Positions 6,671 to 16,276 of a stretch of 64,000 nucleotides of DNA are shown here, one piece after another. The notes under the pieces were generated by a model that had not been told where the DNA came from, searched no databases, and saw only the letters and a program-made list of their open reading frames with translations. The stretch covers positions 1 through 64,000 of the IMG/VR virus record IMGVR_UViG_3300027396_000022; one strand, written 5' to 3'. This DNA is from a virus. The position numbers and the translations under genes are program-made. How positions within the stretch are numbered: the first letter of the stretch is position 1; each line of letters begins with the position of its first letter.

Positions 6671-8041
6671 CTAGGAGATTAGGCTTTCGATCCAGCCAAT
6701 GTCATCATCTTTACTTGCGGCGAGAATGGCACCGGCCATGGCAAATGCTAAGTCGTCAATACCAGTGGCCTTGCCACCAGTCACACTCCATTGCCCGCTT
6801 GGTTTATAGACCACAGTTAGATTTTTGAGCTGCATGATTGCCTTTTCGTGGCGATAGATATTGATTTGCCCTGCATTAAAAAGCTCTCGCATTTTGCTGA
6901 AAGCTTTCATTTTTGAACTGACGGTCCAAGTGAGTTCTGTGATGGGAAGGTCACTGGCCAAGCTTTGAATGGTGCCAGCGCTATTGAACTGGTCCATCAC
7001 AATGGTGTCAAAAATATATAGGCGGTGTTGTTCTTTAATCCAATCTTCTACTGCATTGATATTGACTTCCATCCGTCCGTTGATTTCAAAATCAGCAACG
7101 AAAGAATGGAACTTGTCAACAACCAAAGTGCCGTTCTCATAGTGAACAATGCAAGCAGTGTAGTCGTCGCGGCCAACGCCACCACGGGCGGGGTCAAGGG
7201 CAAGGACGTAAGCTCCTTGGAATTCAGGACGTGGTGGTAGTGCTGCACGGCGATCATCAATACAGGCATCAATTACATCACTATTCACCAGCGCGGAAAG
7301 ATTGCTAGCGAATTGGGCTCCATACTCAACTTTAAATTTTTCGGGATCACGCTGTCTCTCTGTGTCAAGAAACTCTTGCGAAATATTTGGGTTCATCTCC
7401 CACGTTGGGAGATTCACTGCCTGCATGAAAGGGAAACGGCCTGATGATGCTTCTTTGAAATGCTGGTAGAAGATACCGTCAGTTAGCCACGGGGAGGACA
7501 GTTCAAGGATGCGCCCCTTTCCTCCAAACTGAGCGATGGCAGGAGACAATGCGTCATAAATGCCACGGCCTCCACTGTTTGCATCGCCTTCGGTGGCAAA
7601 TGCAAGCTCGTCGAAAACTGCTCCGGCGCAAGCAAGGCCACGAGCAGCCCGGCCAGAAGTGGGGATGGCCTTAAACACGCAATTATTGCTCAGCTCAATG
7701 ATGTCGGCGGTTTCGCGGACAATTTCTTGAGCAAAGGGACTCTCAATGATTAGCTGACGGATGTTGTTTAAAGCAATGCGAGCTTGATCCTGGCTGTTTG
7801 CCACTGTCACCACATACCATCGCTCCCCTTTTCTGACTTTGCGGCGATATTCCTCTTCTAAAACGAAGCACATATAGAGACATGCCACGGCAGCCATCAA
7901 AGTTTTGCCGCTTCTTCGCCCTAATGCCCATACTGCATGCGACTTTCCTGGCTGGAAGAATTCATCCAGAATGCGAGCCTGTGCCGGATAAAGCTCTAGC
8001 TTGAGAGCGTGCTTTGCAAATTGGCTGCAAGTAAGGTTCAC
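6671..8041 (-). CDS. terL: Terminase large subunit (module 1)
   Basis: This is the DNA-packaging motor and nuclease. The 456-residue protein has an N-terminal ATPase with Walker A GRRSGKT (41-47), Walker B AVFDE ending at Asp144-Glu145 and the coupling motif SSPW near 182. The RNase H-like nuclease domain shows Asp283 (LALDPARGG), Asp350 (IVMDQFNS) and the Asp429-Asp430 pair (GIDDLAFA). It is transcribed leftward, away from the portal and head operon, and its start overlaps the stop of the upstream PD-(D/E)XK-like gene by four bases. No small terminase is obvious nearby. Confidence 0.93.
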   Translation of the reverse strand: MNLTCSQFAKHALKLELYPAQARILDEFFQPGKSHAVWALGRRSGKTLMAAVACLYMCFVLEEEYRRKVRKGERWYVVTVANSQDQARIALNNIRQLIIESPFAQEIVRETADIIELSNNCVFKAIPTSGRAARGLACAGAVFDELAFATEGDANSGGRGIYDALSPAIAQFGGKGRILELSSPWLTDGIFYQHFKEASSGRFPFMQAVNLPTWEMNPNISQEFLDTERQRDPEKFKVEYGAQFASNLSALVNSDVIDACIDDRRAALPPRPEFQGAYVLALDPARGGVGRDDYTACIVHYENGTLVVDKFHSFVADFEINGRMEVNINAVEDWIKEQHRLYIFDTIVMDQFNSAGTIQSLASDLPITELTWTVSSKMKAFSKMRELFNAGQINIYRHEKAIMQLKNLTVVYKPSGQWSVTGGKATGIDDLAFAMAGAILAASKDDDIGWIESLIS

Positions 8042-8550
8042 TTGTATTTCAATCGAGATAGAGACTTTAATTCGTCTTTAGGAACAAAATATGCAGGGCG
8101 TCCTCCTGCTGGATCTTTCTTCCATTGTTCCTTCATTGCATCAGCAGCTTGTATCCAACCATGGATGAGCGTAATGCGATTTTCAATTGTGACGAGCACC
8201 AATATCTTATCTGGGCTTTCATCAAGCTGCACTATTAAATCGTAATAATGACGGGAGCGAGTTTTAACATCGATATTGGGAGGAAGATCTGCGGAACCGC
8301 GTTTTGCTTCTGTTTCTTGATAGAGCTTATCTTCCATACCGAGCATGACTGCTACTGCCATTTCGCCTGCAGCGCCGAGCATGTGATAGCGGAGCGCCAG
8401 TTCGCCTTTTTCCGCTTTTTCCCCACCATTGTTCCGGCTTTTTCTGCATTGCTGCTCATTGAGGGCCTGCCTGCGAAAGGCTTCAGTGCGAGCGCGTTGC
8501 CGCTGATCAGCGCTAAAGGCGAAGGTCAGTGGAGGCGCCAGGAAGTCCAT
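8038..8550 (-). CDS. PD-(D/E)XK nuclease-like protein
   Basis: In this 170-residue protein a basic, polar N-terminal third is followed by GAAGEMAVAVMLG, which supplies a Glu, and PPNIDVKTRS, giving a D-x-K motif. Beta strands and an ITLIHGW segment follow, the usual order in small PD-(D/E)XK proteins. It is the first gene of the leftward terminase operon and overlaps terL by four bases, so it may act in packaging or DNA processing; it takes the place where a small terminase would be expected. The nuclease assignment rests on a short motif. Confidence 0.55.
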   Translation of the reverse strand: MDFLAPPLTFAFSADQRQRARTEAFRRQALNEQQCRKSRNNGGEKAEKGELALRYHMLGAAGEMAVAVMLGMEDKLYQETEAKRGSADLPPNIDVKTRSRHYYDLIVQLDESPDKILVLVTIENRITLIHGWIQAADAMKEQWKKDPAGGRPAYFVPKDELKSLSRLKYK

Positions 8551-8624
8551 AGTGTGCAGTTTCTACGGACAATGTATACAGGAATTAGACTGAATGCAAT
8601 ACAACTTAGCCATTAGCGTTGGTT

Positions 8625-10496
8625 ATGGAAGGCGAAGCAATTGATTTAGGGCATGCCACTGCAGGTGGAGTGCGTGCAGATGGCCTTCAGAACGTACTGA
8701 TTGGCATGGGAACTGGCCGCGACAAGAGCCAGTACACCAAAACCACTGCGACTGTTTTCCTGCCGCAAGAAGATCTTGAAAATCTCTATGGCGAATGGTT
8801 ACCTCGCCGCATTGTCGATATTTATGCAGATCAAGCCACGCGAAAAGGTTTTAAGGTGCTGTTTGGTGGTGAAGGCGTAAGAGCCGAAGAAGTACAGGGC
8901 ATTGAGCAAACAATTGAAGATCTTTATATTCTTGAAAATTTAAATCTTGCAGCAAAAAATTCCCGCCTTTACGGAGGAGCTTGTCTGTTGCTCTTTATTG
9001 ACGATGGGCGTCCCGCTTATATGCCTGTCGATAAACGTAACATCCGTCGCATTGAAGAAATTGAATGTCTCGATCGATGGCAAATTGCCCCAGTTATCAA
9101 CGAAGAAAACTTATACGACTATTCAAAAGCCACGTATTATCAGATTATTTCTGGAGATCTAATTAACGAACAAACGCTGTCTTACATTCATAAGGATAGG
9201 ATTTTGCGTTTTGATGGAGACTGGCTCCCTTATCGCGTGAGGCAGCGTAATTATGGATGGGGTATGAGCAGTTTACAAACTATTTATGACAGCTTCCGTC
9301 ATTATTGGACTGGCCTTAATTCTGCAGCAACGCTTCTCACTGAGTTTGATATTTTTGTTCACAAGGTGAGGGGCTTGGCGGCAATGCTTGCTGCTGGCAA
9401 GGAAAGCTCCATTCGTGATCGTTTGCAAGTGAACGATATGAGCAAGAGCATCTATCGCGGCTATGCGATTGATGCAGAGAAGGAAGAGCTGGAATTTATT
9501 AGTCGTAACTTTGGCGGCATTGGAGAAGTGTTGGAGAAGCTGCGCGTTGACATTATTGGCGCTAGCAAAATTCCCCATACCGTGCTGTTTGGCGAAAGCC
9601 CTGGTGGGCTTGGCTCCACTGGTCGCAGCGAAGAACGTGATTTTGCGAAGACGCTGGCCGATTATCAGAGCGTGCATTTCAAGCGGCCAATGAAGAAGCT
9701 GATGGAATACATCATGCTGAGCAAAGAAGGTCCGACACAAGGAAAACTGCCTGAGTCATGGCGCATCTCCTTCAATCCATTGTTTGAATTGAATGAGCGT
9801 GAAATGGCTGACGTGCGTGCGCGTGTGGCAGCCGTGGATGGTCGTTACATCCAGCTTGGCGTGCTGAGTCCCAAGGAAGTAGCTGATGCACGTTATGGGG
9901 GCTCTGAGTGGTCAATGGAGCTTACTTTGGATCCGACTGTTGTTCGCGAGCTGCCCCAAGCCGCAGGTTCCACTCAAGGTGGGGGTGGCTCCACCCAAGG
10001 ACGGGGTGGTTTTGCTGTTCCTCCAGGTGGGCGTGATCCATTAGACGAGGAAAACGGCACACTTCCCATGGATGGCAGCAGGGATGTTGAAGATAGTGCA
10101 GGTCTTTATCTCCCACGCGATCTGGAGAAGATCCGTGGAGACGTGGAATTTACGGACAAAGACTTACACCAGCAGGCAATTGCATCAGCAAAGGCCAAAT
10201 TCAAAGAATGGCCAAGTGCAGTTGCAGGAGCTTATGTGACGCGCAAGTACAAAGACTTATACAAGCGTAAGCATGGCTCTATGGAAGGTGCATTCAAGGG
10301 CAAGAAAACTACCGCCGAATATTTCAAGGAGGATGCGATTGATCCACTAAAAACCAGTGGTCTTATTCTTGCTGATATTGACGAGGCTTCTCTCATTGAC
10401 GAAGAAGACATTTCTGCTGCATTGAATCAGTGGAAAGAAGAAGCGCCTGAGCGTTTCAAAGATATCTTGGAGGCAGAGGATGTCCAGCCTCAATGA
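8625..10496 (+). CDS. Portal protein (DUF1073-like) with C-terminal DUF5872-like domain
   Basis: This 623-residue protein forms the ring through which DNA enters the capsid. The first 430 residues match the DUF1073/Acb1-N type portal: LPRRIVDIYADQATRKGF near the start, the NSRLYGGACLLL core, and RDFAKTLADYQS with an Asn-rich FNPLFELNE near the end. After a Gly-rich linker (near 450) a C-terminal domain with AKFKEWPSAVAGAYVTRKYK resembles DUF5872, which usually occurs as a separate protein. I take ATG 8625 instead of the TTG at 8619. It starts the rightward head operon, divergent from terL. Confidence 0.85.
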   Translation: MEGEAIDLGHATAGGVRADGLQNVLIGMGTGRDKSQYTKTTATVFLPQEDLENLYGEWLPRRIVDIYADQATRKGFKVLFGGEGVRAEEVQGIEQTIEDLYILENLNLAAKNSRLYGGACLLLFIDDGRPAYMPVDKRNIRRIEEIECLDRWQIAPVINEENLYDYSKATYYQIISGDLINEQTLSYIHKDRILRFDGDWLPYRVRQRNYGWGMSSLQTIYDSFRHYWTGLNSAATLLTEFDIFVHKVRGLAAMLAAGKESSIRDRLQVNDMSKSIYRGYAIDAEKEELEFISRNFGGIGEVLEKLRVDIIGASKIPHTVLFGESPGGLGSTGRSEERDFAKTLADYQSVHFKRPMKKLMEYIMLSKEGPTQGKLPESWRISFNPLFELNEREMADVRARVAAVDGRYIQLGVLSPKEVADARYGGSEWSMELTLDPTVVRELPQAAGSTQGGGGSTQGRGGFAVPPGGRDPLDEENGTLPMDGSRDVEDSAGLYLPRDLEKIRGDVEFTDKDLHQQAIASAKAKFKEWPSAVAGAYVTRKYKDLYKRKHGSMEGAFKGKKTTAEYFKEDAIDPLKTSGLILADIDEASLIDEEDISAALNQWKEEAPERFKDILEAEDVQPQ

Positions 10497-11160
10497 TCTC
10501 TCTCAATTCTCTGAAACTATTGTTCGTTTTGATGAATCATCCTGGCGCTTCGACCCTATTAGTGGTCGGTATCGCGGCGCCAATGGACGCTTTCTCAGCG
10601 CTCGTGCAGTGGAAGCATTGGTGGATGGTCGAATTAACAAGCTTGGCGCTGAGTTACGGCGTTTTACACGTATGCTTAGCAATGGCGATATTACGCTCGA
10701 TCAATGGCAAGGAAGCGTAAGAGAAGCTCTTAAGCTTGTTCACGTACAGACAGCGATCATTGGCAATGGTGGCAGGGAAACAATGGGAGCCACGGAATGG
10801 GGGCGCATCGGGCAACGTCTCCGTTTGGAATATGCTTTCTTACAGGGCTTTGCTCGCGATCTTTTGGATGGGCGTGTTTCTTATCCCATGGCTGCTGCTC
10901 GTATCGGGCTGTATGCTCAGAGCGTGCGAGGTAGTTTTTGGGAAGGCGCCAGTATTCGTCAAGAAAAGCAAGGATATTCCTTGATGCGACGAGTGCTTGA
11001 TTCACAAGCAAAGCATTGTCAAGACTGCTTAGATTATGCAGCTCGCGGAATGGTTCCAATTGGCAGCGTGCCGCTTCCTGGGCAGCGTTGCGCATGCCGT
11101 TCAAACTGTCGGTGCAGCGTAAAATACTTCCGACAACAAGCGCCGACTGTGGCAGTTTGA
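10480..11160 (+). CDS. Minor head protein / head morphogenesis protein
   Basis: A 226-residue protein with a helical N-terminal region and a Cys-rich C-terminus: HCQDCLDYAARG, then GQRCACRSNCRCSVKY. This arrangement (CxxC followed by a C-x-C-rich end after a helical part) is common in Mu F-like or SPP1 gp7-like proteins encoded directly after portals. It overlaps the portal gene by 17 bases. It probably binds portal or DNA inside the capsid; the Cys pattern suggests a metal site. Confidence 0.7.
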   Translation: MSSLNDLSQFSETIVRFDESSWRFDPISGRYRGANGRFLSARAVEALVDGRINKLGAELRRFTRMLSNGDITLDQWQGSVREALKLVHVQTAIIGNGGRETMGATEWGRIGQRLRLEYAFLQGFARDLLDGRVSYPMAAARIGLYAQSVRGSFWEGASIRQEKQGYSLMRRVLDSQAKHCQDCLDYAARGMVPIGSVPLPGQRCACRSNCRCSVKYFRQQAPTVAV

Positions 11161-11161
11161 G

Positions 11162-11887
11162 ATGGATGTTTTAGTGGGCAGCACTGGCCTGATTGGCACC
11201 GTGCTTCGTGAGCACCATGATTTTGACTGCCGTTTCAATTCCGAAAACATCCACCTAGCTCCATTGTTGAAAGAGGATATTGATACGCTTTACCTGGCGT
11301 GCTTACCGGCGGAGAAATGGAAGGCAAATCAGGCGCCAATGGCTGATTTTGACAATATGTACCACGTGTTGTCAAAGATGAGACTATGGAAACCGAAGGA
11401 GATTATTCTCTATTCGACTATTGATATTTATAGTCAAACCTATAAATACGTGCAAGATTTTCCGGAACTGCATGCTATTGATTATGGCTCTGTTCGCTAC
11501 ATCTTTGAGCTACTAGTGAAGCAAACATTTCCCGACGCCATTGTTACCATTATTCGCCTTCCGGCGTTGTTTCATAGGCGCATTAAAAAGAATGCTTTAT
11601 TTGACTTGTTGAATCGGCACAATGTAGAGAAAATTAACGCTAATTCTTGTTATCAATGGTACGACTTAAGTGATCTGTGGACAGATACCGAAGCATGCGA
11701 AAAAGGACGAAACCACCAATGGTTTTCGTCTCCCATCGAAACATTAGAAATTATTGACAAATGGTTCCCATGGGCCAGAACAGAAGTTGATTGCAGCACT
11801 CGCATTGAATACAATTACGGGCCTTATTTTGCTAGCAAGGAAACAATTATGAAAAAGATGGAGGCTTTTATTAATGCTTGGAATTAG
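11162..11887 (+). CDS. NAD(P)-dependent sugar epimerase/dehydratase-like protein (SDR fold)
   Basis: This 241-residue protein starts with a Rossmann motif (VGSTGLIG) and contains the serine strand LYSTIDIYSQ and a YGSVRYIFE segment where the catalytic YxxxK is YxxxR. The family is expected to act on a nucleotide sugar. The Lys to Arg change and small size raise the possibility of altered or reduced activity. It is the first gene of a sugar island inserted after the minor head gene, with one base between stop and start. Confidence 0.7.
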   Translation: MDVLVGSTGLIGTVLREHHDFDCRFNSENIHLAPLLKEDIDTLYLACLPAEKWKANQAPMADFDNMYHVLSKMRLWKPKEIILYSTIDIYSQTYKYVQDFPELHAIDYGSVRYIFELLVKQTFPDAIVTIIRLPALFHRRIKKNALFDLLNRHNVEKINANSCYQWYDLSDLWTDTEACEKGRNHQWFSSPIETLEIIDKWFPWARTEVDCSTRIEYNYGPYFASKETIMKKMEAFINAWN

Positions 11888-12614
11888 TGCTATCGGCTGG
11901 AACGATGAAGAAGAAGAGCAAATTTTGAGCGCTAATGCTGGCGCTTTTAATGTACTGGAAATCATTCCGGCTCGCATTTTTGCTCAAAACAAAGACTACG
12001 CAGATATGGCCAAAGAATATAGAGAGCGCTATGGACTATGGGCGTATTCAGCGCAAGCATTATTCTTTCAAAGCAATGTGCAAAGCTTTGAAGACACGAC
12101 TGCTGTGTCCGAGCATTTATTGCGCGTGATTAGCCTTGGTTCTCTGATGGGGATCAAACGTTTTGTTTTGGGAAGCCCGAATTTGCGCAAGGGGAGTCCA
12201 TCATGCTTGATGAATGTTTTAAAGCGCATGGATGCAGTGCTGGAAGCGAACGATGCCATCCTTTGCATTGAACCTGTAGCAAGATGCTATGGAGGATCTT
12301 ATTTCTTTACAGTCAGCGAGATTGTTAATCATATTGATTTCTGTAATCTCAAGAACGTTAAAACAATGCTAGACACAAATAATGCATGGTTACAAGGAGA
12401 CAGTCCCAAGAAACTTTTAAATCATTACTGGCCTTACATTGCCCATGTTCATATTAGTGATACAGACAACGGACCCCTATTAAATAAATACGAGCACATG
12501 CAAATTAAGAAGATGCTCGATGGAATTAATTATGAAGGCGCTATTGTTCGTGAGCTGTTTCAAGCGAAAAAGTATATGCGCGATTATCCATTGTTCCGGA
12601 GCATTTACGCTTGA
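11874..12614 (+). CDS. Sugar phosphate isomerase/epimerase (xylose isomerase-like TIM barrel)
   Basis: This 246-residue protein shows the family's metal-ligand strands in order: LCIEPVAR (Glu), KTMLDTNNAW (Asp) and IAHVHISDTD (His), ending with a Glu in IVRELF. These barrels isomerise or epimerise sugars or cyclitols using a divalent metal. It overlaps the SDR gene by 14 bases, indicating coupled expression. The substrate cannot be read from the sequence. Confidence 0.8.
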   Translation: MLGISAIGWNDEEEEQILSANAGAFNVLEIIPARIFAQNKDYADMAKEYRERYGLWAYSAQALFFQSNVQSFEDTTAVSEHLLRVISLGSLMGIKRFVLGSPNLRKGSPSCLMNVLKRMDAVLEANDAILCIEPVARCYGGSYFFTVSEIVNHIDFCNLKNVKTMLDTNNAWLQGDSPKKLLNHYWPYIAHVHISDTDNGPLLNKYEHMQIKKMLDGINYEGAIVRELFQAKKYMRDYPLFRSIYA

Positions 12615-13582
12615 TCTAGTGCATCATTTACCATTTTTTCAATGGTATAAATACCTTGAATTTTGCCGGTATAAAACGAGAGAAGATTGCCATGCTGCCT
12701 AAAAATTGGCGTACGTTGAGCGCTGGCATTCTTACTTTTAGCTTTAATCGATACCACCGGAAAAACATATTTTAAGTGATCTTCGAAATCAGGCCAATAA
12801 CGCACCACGTGATCTTCCATTAATTGACGGTGGGTGGTGAGCTTGCCGTAATTATTACCGAAAGAATGAACATTTTTTGTTTCTATAACACCAAGACTTA
12901 CATGGCTTAAAGAAAACATCGATGAGCCATATGGATAGATGGAGAATAGATTGCCATCAATGAAAGTAATAGCGCCAAATGGGAGCGTTTTAAGGGGGCG
13001 ATAAATAAACATTACAACTGCTTCAAAATAATCACCGTCCCTAGGGGGCAGCAAAGCATTATTAGTGCAATCAAAAACAAAGTCATAGTCTTGCTGCAAT
13101 AATTCCAATGAGCCATTGCTAATTTCTTCGCGCCGAACAATGGGAAGCAATAATTCGTCAAAATGTTTTCCAGTGGCCGTTGGCGAAATGTATTTCTCAA
13201 TAGTGTGCATCACCATGGACGTGTGATTTAGCAAGCCTGCGTCTGCTTCTGCATGAGGCCAGTCTTTAAAAATCAAGCGAATAGTGTCTGCATCCAACAG
13301 GCTCTCATCTTCTGAAACTGCATAGAAATTATTATTGATGTTTTCTGTTAGATGGCCGTAGTCCATCATGAAGCGTTCAAATGTATTTTTACACAGCATG
13401 CGCGTGGCATGATTTCTGGCATAGTGGTAGCCATAGTGCAGTCTATTTTGATTGATAAGCGATGTTTCAGAAATGAGCGTTTCATTGCGCTCAAATAATG
13501 TCACATCAGCTTCATTCATAAAGCGCGAAGCCAAATGGCATCCAGTCCATCCGCCGCCAATAATTGCAATCTTGAGCGCCAT
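12605..13582 (-). CDS. FAD-dependent oxidoreductase (DAO-like)
   Basis: This 325-residue protein begins with the dinucleotide-binding motif IAIIGGGWTGCHLASRF followed by an acidic Glu in LFERN. Next comes NQNRLHYGYHYAR, a pattern found in FAD-dependent oxidoreductases near sugar-modifying genes. The C-terminal IYTIEKMVNDAL contacts FAD in relatives. I use the ATG at 13582, which overlaps the preceding TGA as TGATG. It is leftward and convergent with the TIM-barrel gene, overlapping its 3' end by ten bases. The substrate is probably a sugar or a sugar-linked amine. Confidence 0.75.
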   Translation of the reverse strand: MALKIAIIGGGWTGCHLASRFMNEADVTLFERNETLISETSLINQNRLHYGYHYARNHATRMLCKNTFERFMMDYGHLTENINNNFYAVSEDESLLDADTIRLIFKDWPHAEADAGLLNHTSMVMHTIEKYISPTATGKHFDELLLPIVRREEISNGSLELLQQDYDFVFDCTNNALLPPRDGDYFEAVVMFIYRPLKTLPFGAITFIDGNLFSIYPYGSSMFSLSHVSLGVIETKNVHSFGNNYGKLTTHRQLMEDHVVRYWPDFEDHLKYVFPVVSIKAKSKNASAQRTPIFRQHGNLLSFYTGKIQGIYTIEKMVNDALDQA

Positions 13583-14271
13583 CAAATGTCAATACAAAGC
13601 GTTGGCTGTACTCCTTGCCAATTTGACTTGGCTTTAAACAGGTCCAACTGTGGGAAGTATTCTATGCGCCGAGACATGCCAGTTCCATACATATCAGCAT
13701 GCCCTTGATAATTCCATTCATCAGGGCCATGCTTATCGGGGTGGTAAAGGCCGGCAGGTGAATCCTGTAGCTTCCAAAGCATGTAGTCTTCATTCGGCAC
13801 TCCCCATTGCTTCCATGCTTGCAACGCCGGTGGCGAGCTGTCCATGTTCTTAATTGCCGTGAGACGGTCTTTGTGGCGCATGAGATAGTCCATGCCGTAA
13901 AGGCCAATGCTCATTGATGGTGTGTGCTTCATCGCCACCTTCTCAAAGCCTTCCGGAGGTTCATAGACCAGACTTTTAAACGCTGGTCCAGCAATGCACG
14001 TGTCATGCAAGAGAAACCAGAAGGAACTAGTCAACTTATGCTCAACAATTTCAATGAGCGGAGTATATTCAAAGGAATTTTGTGGGGTGCAGATCATTGG
14101 TACATCACCATAATGATCAATGCGCCAGTCCTCGCATCCACCATTGACGATCAAAATTTCGCTTGTACCAATACCAGCGCGAGTAAGAGAAGGGATAATG
14201 ACGGGAAGTGTATAAGCTGCAAAACGCTGGCATGTACTGATACAAAAGCGCACAGAAGATGGTGGTAGCAT
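13582..14271 (-). CDS. Glycosyltransferase-like protein
   Basis: A 229-residue protein starting MLPPSSVRFCIST. The start is set by a strong AAGGAGAG ribosome-binding site eight bases upstream of the ATG at 14271. It has GT-A-like features: a first beta strand with RFCISTCQRF, ILIVNGGCEDW, and FWFLLHDTCIAGP, which lies where GT2 enzymes carry their DxD. A donor or acceptor cannot be assigned. It is the first gene of a leftward pair with the FAD oxidoreductase and divergent from the GT4 gene. Confidence 0.55.
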   Translation of the reverse strand: MLPPSSVRFCISTCQRFAAYTLPVIIPSLTRAGIGTSEILIVNGGCEDWRIDHYGDVPMICTPQNSFEYTPLIEIVEHKLTSSFWFLLHDTCIAGPAFKSLVYEPPEGFEKVAMKHTPSMSIGLYGMDYLMRHKDRLTAIKNMDSSPPALQAWKQWGVPNEDYMLWKLQDSPAGLYHPDKHGPDEWNYQGHADMYGTGMSRRIEYFPQLDLFKAKSNWQGVQPTLCIDI

Positions 14272-14333
14272 GATTCTCTCCTTGTGCCGTAAGTATAGAA
14301 GCTGTTTATGATGACGAAGATTTCTGGGAAACC

Positions 14334-15557
14334 ATGGCAAAAATTCTTTATTGCGGAGACGCTTTTGTAGAAACTGGTTTTGGGCGGGTCGCTCAGTATT
14401 TGCTGCCGGCGCTAGCCAAGGAACATGATGTGGCGGTGCTAGCAGTCAATTACCATGGCGACCCGCATTCAGAAGCACAGAAATACAGGGTATATCCTGC
14501 AATGTTGCATGGTTCCGATCCATTTGGTTCTCATCGGATTAATGAAATTATTCAAAGAGAAAAGCCAGACCTGGTTTGGGTGACGAATGATATTTGGATT
14601 GCCATTAGCCTTTGGCAGAAAGCCAAATCCTTGCAAGAACAAATCCCTTTCAAGTGGTTTGTTTATACGCCCATTGATTCTTATGGTCTATTTCCTGAGC
14701 TGAAAAGCCAGATGGAAGGGTGGGATGGTCTTGCCACATACACGCAATTTGCCGAAAAAGAACTTCGTCTAATGGGATATGATAAGCCCATTGATATTAT
14801 TGGGCATGGTACTGATTTTGATAAATTTTTCCCACTTGATAAGCAGCAATGCCGAAAAGATTTAGGGATTCCCGCTGATGCATTTGTTGTTTTCAATGGG
14901 AACAGGAATCAGCCACGCAAGCGCATTGATTTGACAATCAAGGCATTTATCAAGTTTGCCAAAGACAAGGACGATGCTCGCCTTTGGTTGAATATGGGCA
15001 GCAAAGACATGGGATGGGACTTAATTCCATTATTTAAGCGGGTAGCTCGCGACGAAGGGTTTGACGCCACCGGGAAACTGATTATTACTAGCCCTCATTT
15101 CTCCACTGAAAACTGCCTGCCAGTTGAGCAATTAAATAAAGTGTATAACGCAGTTGACATTGGCTTGAATACATGCATTGGTGAAGGTTGGGGGTTGGTT
15201 AATACAGAACATGGATCAGTGGGTGTGACGCAAGTTGTACCAGATCATACAAGCCTGGCGGAGATCTTTGATGAGCTTCCCCGTATTCAGTGCAATGCTT
15301 ACGAAACAGACAGAAACTATGGTCTTGAGCGTCCTCTTCCTGACCCGGAAAGTGCTGCAGAGATTTTGTCTTATTACTATGAGAACCGCGATGCACTGAG
15401 AAAGGATGGGAAATGGTGCTACAAGCGTCTGCGAGAAGATTTCTGCACGTGGCCTTATATTCAAGGGCAATTGCTTGACGCGGTAGAACGCACTCTTAAT
15501 ACAAAGTCTGCCGCGACTGAATTCAAAGGTTTTGATACTCCTGCAAAAATTATTTGA
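14334..15557 (+). CDS. Glycosyltransferase family 4 (GT-B fold)
   Basis: A 407-residue protein with an N-terminal GT-B domain (ETGFGRVAQYLLPAL acceptor loop) and a C-terminal nucleotide-sugar domain with FNGNRNQPRKRIDLTIKAF, then LNTCIGEGWGLVNTEHGS, which holds the Glu-Gly...Glu donor motif of GT4. It should transfer a sugar from a nucleotide donor to a glycan or protein. It starts a rightward run of four genes ending with the frameshift gene. Confidence 0.88.
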   Translation: MAKILYCGDAFVETGFGRVAQYLLPALAKEHDVAVLAVNYHGDPHSEAQKYRVYPAMLHGSDPFGSHRINEIIQREKPDLVWVTNDIWIAISLWQKAKSLQEQIPFKWFVYTPIDSYGLFPELKSQMEGWDGLATYTQFAEKELRLMGYDKPIDIIGHGTDFDKFFPLDKQQCRKDLGIPADAFVVFNGNRNQPRKRIDLTIKAFIKFAKDKDDARLWLNMGSKDMGWDLIPLFKRVARDEGFDATGKLIITSPHFSTENCLPVEQLNKVYNAVDIGLNTCIGEGWGLVNTEHGSVGVTQVVPDHTSLAEIFDELPRIQCNAYETDRNYGLERPLPDPESAAEILSYYYENRDALRKDGKWCYKRLREDFCTWPYIQGQLLDAVERTLNTKSAATEFKGFDTPAKII

Positions 15558-15559
15558 TT

Positions 15560-16276
15560 ATGCAAATTTCACAAATCTTTCTTTCCACTGATCCAACGGA
15601 AAAGCTTAGTCCATTTTTGGAACACGCCACGGGCACTATTGATGCTTGTTTCCCTGAAGCAAAGCATGTTATTTACAACAATGATTCGCTTCGCGCTTTC
15701 ATTGCTGATAATTACGAAGAAGAAGTGTTGTGGGCATATGATACGCTTAAGCCCTTCTCTTACAAGGCAGATCTTGGTCGTTTTTGTTTGTTGAACAAGC
15801 TGGGCGGCTGGTATTTTGATATTGGCATTAGGGCCTTTAATGCAGTGGAACTTGGCGATCGTATTAAGTTTCTTGCTTTCCGTGATATTCAGCGCTTTAG
15901 TTACACAAGCTGGGCGTGTGCAACTACAGTGCTTTATTCTCAGCCCGACAATCCCGCTTTGCAAACTGCCATTGAGATGATTGTGGCAAATTGCGTAGAA
16001 CAATACTATGGCATCACTCCATTGTGCCCCACTGGTCCTACATTGTTAGGTAAAGCCTTGGCGGCGAACGGAAGCCAAGCTGATTTTATCTATGGCGATT
16101 ATCTTGAACTAACGCCTACGCATGGACAAAAGAATAGGGCCTTTGTGCTTCCCGATGGCACAATCATGGCATGGAGTAAGCCTGCTGGTGGTGGTGACTT
16201 AACTGGACTTGGCGCCAAGGGCGTCAACAATTACAATGAGCTGTGGCAGGCCCGCAAGGTGTATGGCGATGGTTGA
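15560..16276 (+). CDS. GT32-like sugar transferase (DXD-type)
   Basis: This 238-residue protein contains the signature segment YKADLGRFCLLNKLGGWYFD, typical of GT32/Och1-like and capsular transferases, followed by IGIR where most have DxDV, so the DXD is altered to D-I-G. A C-terminal GPTLLGKAL motif also fits. I use ATG 15560, two bases after the preceding stop. Donor specificity is unknown. Confidence 0.75.
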   Translation: MQISQIFLSTDPTEKLSPFLEHATGTIDACFPEAKHVIYNNDSLRAFIADNYEEEVLWAYDTLKPFSYKADLGRFCLLNKLGGWYFDIGIRAFNAVELGDRIKFLAFRDIQRFSYTSWACATTVLYSQPDNPALQTAIEMIVANCVEQYYGITPLCPTGPTLLGKALAANGSQADFIYGDYLELTPTHGQKNRAFVLPDGTIMAWSKPAGGGDLTGLGAKGVNNYNELWQARKVYGDG

